A stretch of 64,000 nucleotides of DNA from Actinostola sp. cb2023 (taxonomy: Eukaryota > Cnidaria > Anthozoa > Actiniaria > Actinostolidae): NCBI GenBank assembly GCA_033675265.1, contig JAUJYZ010001409.1, forward strand, positions 124,001-188,000, in the 5' to 3' direction. The translations under genes were made by a program, and so were the position numbers. Under the pieces are notes generated by a model. It did not search any database and was not told the origin of the DNA. It saw nothing but the letters and a program-made list of their open reading frames with translations. Shown in pieces: positions 62,352-64,000 of this stretch (position 1 is its first letter; each line of letters opens with the position of its first letter).

Positions 62352-63262
62352 CCCTGCAGTGCGATGCCAGTGAGTTTGGCCTTGGTGCGACATTGCTACA
62401 GAACGGGCAACCAGTTGCATTCGCATCGCGCACACTTACAGCTACCCAGAGAAATTATGCGCAAATTGAGAAGGAGTGTCTTGCTATAGTATTCGGTTGT
62501 CAGCGCTTTAACCAGTACATAGCTAGAAGAGAGAAGGTAACGATCGAGAGTGATCACAAGCCTCTACAGGCTATCTTCAAGAAATCAATCCTGTCAGCAC
62601 CAAGCAGGCTACAGCGAATGCTTCTCAGATTGCAGCGCCACAACCTAGATGTATGCTATAAGCCAGGCAAAGAGATGCATATAGCAGATCATCTCTCCAG
62701 AGCTCCAATGTCAGCAACCGAGGAGGAAGGAGATGAGTTTGAAGTATTCACAATCGAGCTAGACAGCACCGATCCTTACGAATTCATCCAAGTGAAGCCA
62801 GAACGACTCGCACATCTGCAGAAATGCACAGGTCAAGATCCAGTACTACAGACCTTGAAAGACACAGTACTCGCAGGATGGCCAGAACGAAGAGAGCAAG
62901 CGCCAGAACACATTAGTGACTATTGGAACTACCGAGACGAGATAACGGTCCACAATGGAGTTCTGTTCAAGAGTCAGCGAGTAATTATACCTAGAGTTAT
63001 GAGAGCAAACACACTGTCGCGCATTCATTCAAGTCACCTCGGTGCAGAATCGTGCCTGCGGAAAGCAAGAGACATAGTCTTTTGGCCAGGTATGACAAGT
63101 GATGTGAAGGAAACAGTAGCAAAGTGTTCAGTCTGTGCAGACTACCAAGCCAAAAATGCAAAACAGCCGATGCAGACTCAGCCGGTACCAGATAGGCCCT
63201 GGAGCAGGTTGAGTGCAGACATCTTCACCCTCAAAGGGAAGGAGTACATCTCGCTACTCTGA
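62285..63262 (+). pseudogene. Ty3/gypsy RNase H and integrase N-terminal part
   Basis: RNase H motifs: TLQCDASEFGLGATLLQ, NYAQIEKECLAIVF, ESDHKPLQAIF. Integrase zinc finger: HSSHLGAESCLRKARDIVFW followed by CSVCADYQAK. The frame ends at 63262. A short deletion separates the RT end (ITTSRKR) from RNase H near 62340. Confidence 0.88.
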
Positions 63263-64000
63263 CTTCATTGAGGCGGGTGAGTTAGCAGACACTACAGCAG
63301 GTACAATGATACAATTCCTGAAGGAACAGTTCAGTAGACACGGTATCCCAGACTGCATAGTTACCGACAATGCACCCCAACTTGTGAGTCATGAGTTTCA
63401 TCAGTTTTCTGTTGACTGGGAATTTGAACATGTCTCGTCATCTCCACTCTATCCCAAGTCAAATGGAAAAGCAGAGTCATCGGTCAAAGTAACCAAGAGG
63501 TTATTTAAGAAAGCGTTGAGAGATGACAAAGACCCATGGTTAGCTTTATTAGACCAGAGGAATACACCTACTGAGGGTTTAGGGTCTAGTCCAGCACAAA
63601 GGCTCATGTCAAGGAGGACAAAGGGACTACTCCCAACAGCATCTACACTGCTACATCCTAAAGTGGTAGAAGGCGTCAAAGGGAAGATCAAGCTTAAGAA
63701 GCAGAAAGCTAAGTACTACCACGACCGCACAGCCAAGACCTTACCAGAGTTAGAGGTCGGCCAGGATATAAGAGTTGCACCGACCAGCAAATACCAGCAG
63801 TGGAGGTCAGGCAAGTGTATAGAGAAGCTTACAGATAGATCTTATCTTGTGTCGGTTGGCAAAGAAACCTTAAGGAGGAACAGGCAGTTTCTCAGACCAG
63901 CAGAAGGACCACCAGATGAAGTTCCCACTCCTAATCAGCCTGGTGAAGACACACTTATTGAACAGACAGCTACGCAGCGCAGTCCTGTAAAGATAAAGCC
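63255..64000 (+). pseudogene. Ty3/gypsy integrase core and C-terminus, runs off the window
   Basis: Continues in the next frame: YSDFIEAGEL, then VTDNAPQLVSHEF (second catalytic Asp) and NGKAESSVKVTKRL (Glu). The segment that normally carries the first catalytic Asp, just before YSDFIE, is missing at the frame break near 63255, so this integrase should be inactive. The open frame reaches 64000. Confidence 0.85.

Overview
This is a eukaryotic nuclear window from an animal. It is AT-rich, intron-dense and heavily loaded with microsatellites and small inverted-repeat elements. It contains a neurobeachin-like BEACH gene, an LRR/cbEGF receptor-like gene and a trimethyllysine dioxygenase-like gene. 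The mobile elements are Penelope-like, Ty3/gypsy, tyrosine-recombinase, piggyBac-like and many TA- or hAT-type miniature elements. Together they suggest an early-branching or marine invertebrate such as a cnidarian or sponge. The exact phylum cannot be read from the sequence.

Layout. 1-13.6 kb: two short acidic first coding exons on the minus strand (4973-5294 and 10301-10448), set among miniature elements. It also holds a 5'-truncated Penelope-like element, a 200-bp repeat carrying a textbook type I hammerhead ribozyme, and AAT arrays. 13.6-14.9 kb: an intact single-exon gamma-butyrobetaine/trimethyllysine dioxygenase family gene (+). 15.5-25.4 kb: a + strand gene with signal peptide, LRRNT, LRRs, LRRCT, four EGF-like modules and an acidic tail. 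I traced nine phase-consistent exons plus a probable last exon. 25.4-29.4 kb: intergenic, with minisatellites and hairpin elements. 29.4-59.0 kb: the minus-strand NBEAL (neurobeachin-like) gene. Thirty-three exons join with consistent phase to give 2,238 residues; the N-terminus is not in the traced part. 39.3-39.8 kb: a previously hidden two-exon gene (146 aa, minus strand) nested in an NBEAL intron, coding for a membrane anchor followed by 19-residue Cys repeats. 59.4-59.6 kb: a tRNA-derived SINE-like repeat. 59.8-64 kb: a degraded Ty3/gypsy retrotransposon running off the window.

How it works together. There is no operon logic. NBEAL is a vesicle-traffic scaffold, the LRR-EGF gene is cell-surface, and the dioxygenase belongs to carnitine synthesis. 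The non-coding part is dominated by repeat biology: a ribozyme-bearing repeat in two copies with a compensatory base-pair change in stem II, tandem arrays built inside or beside transposon ends, and tandem duplications that copied splice sites of both large genes.
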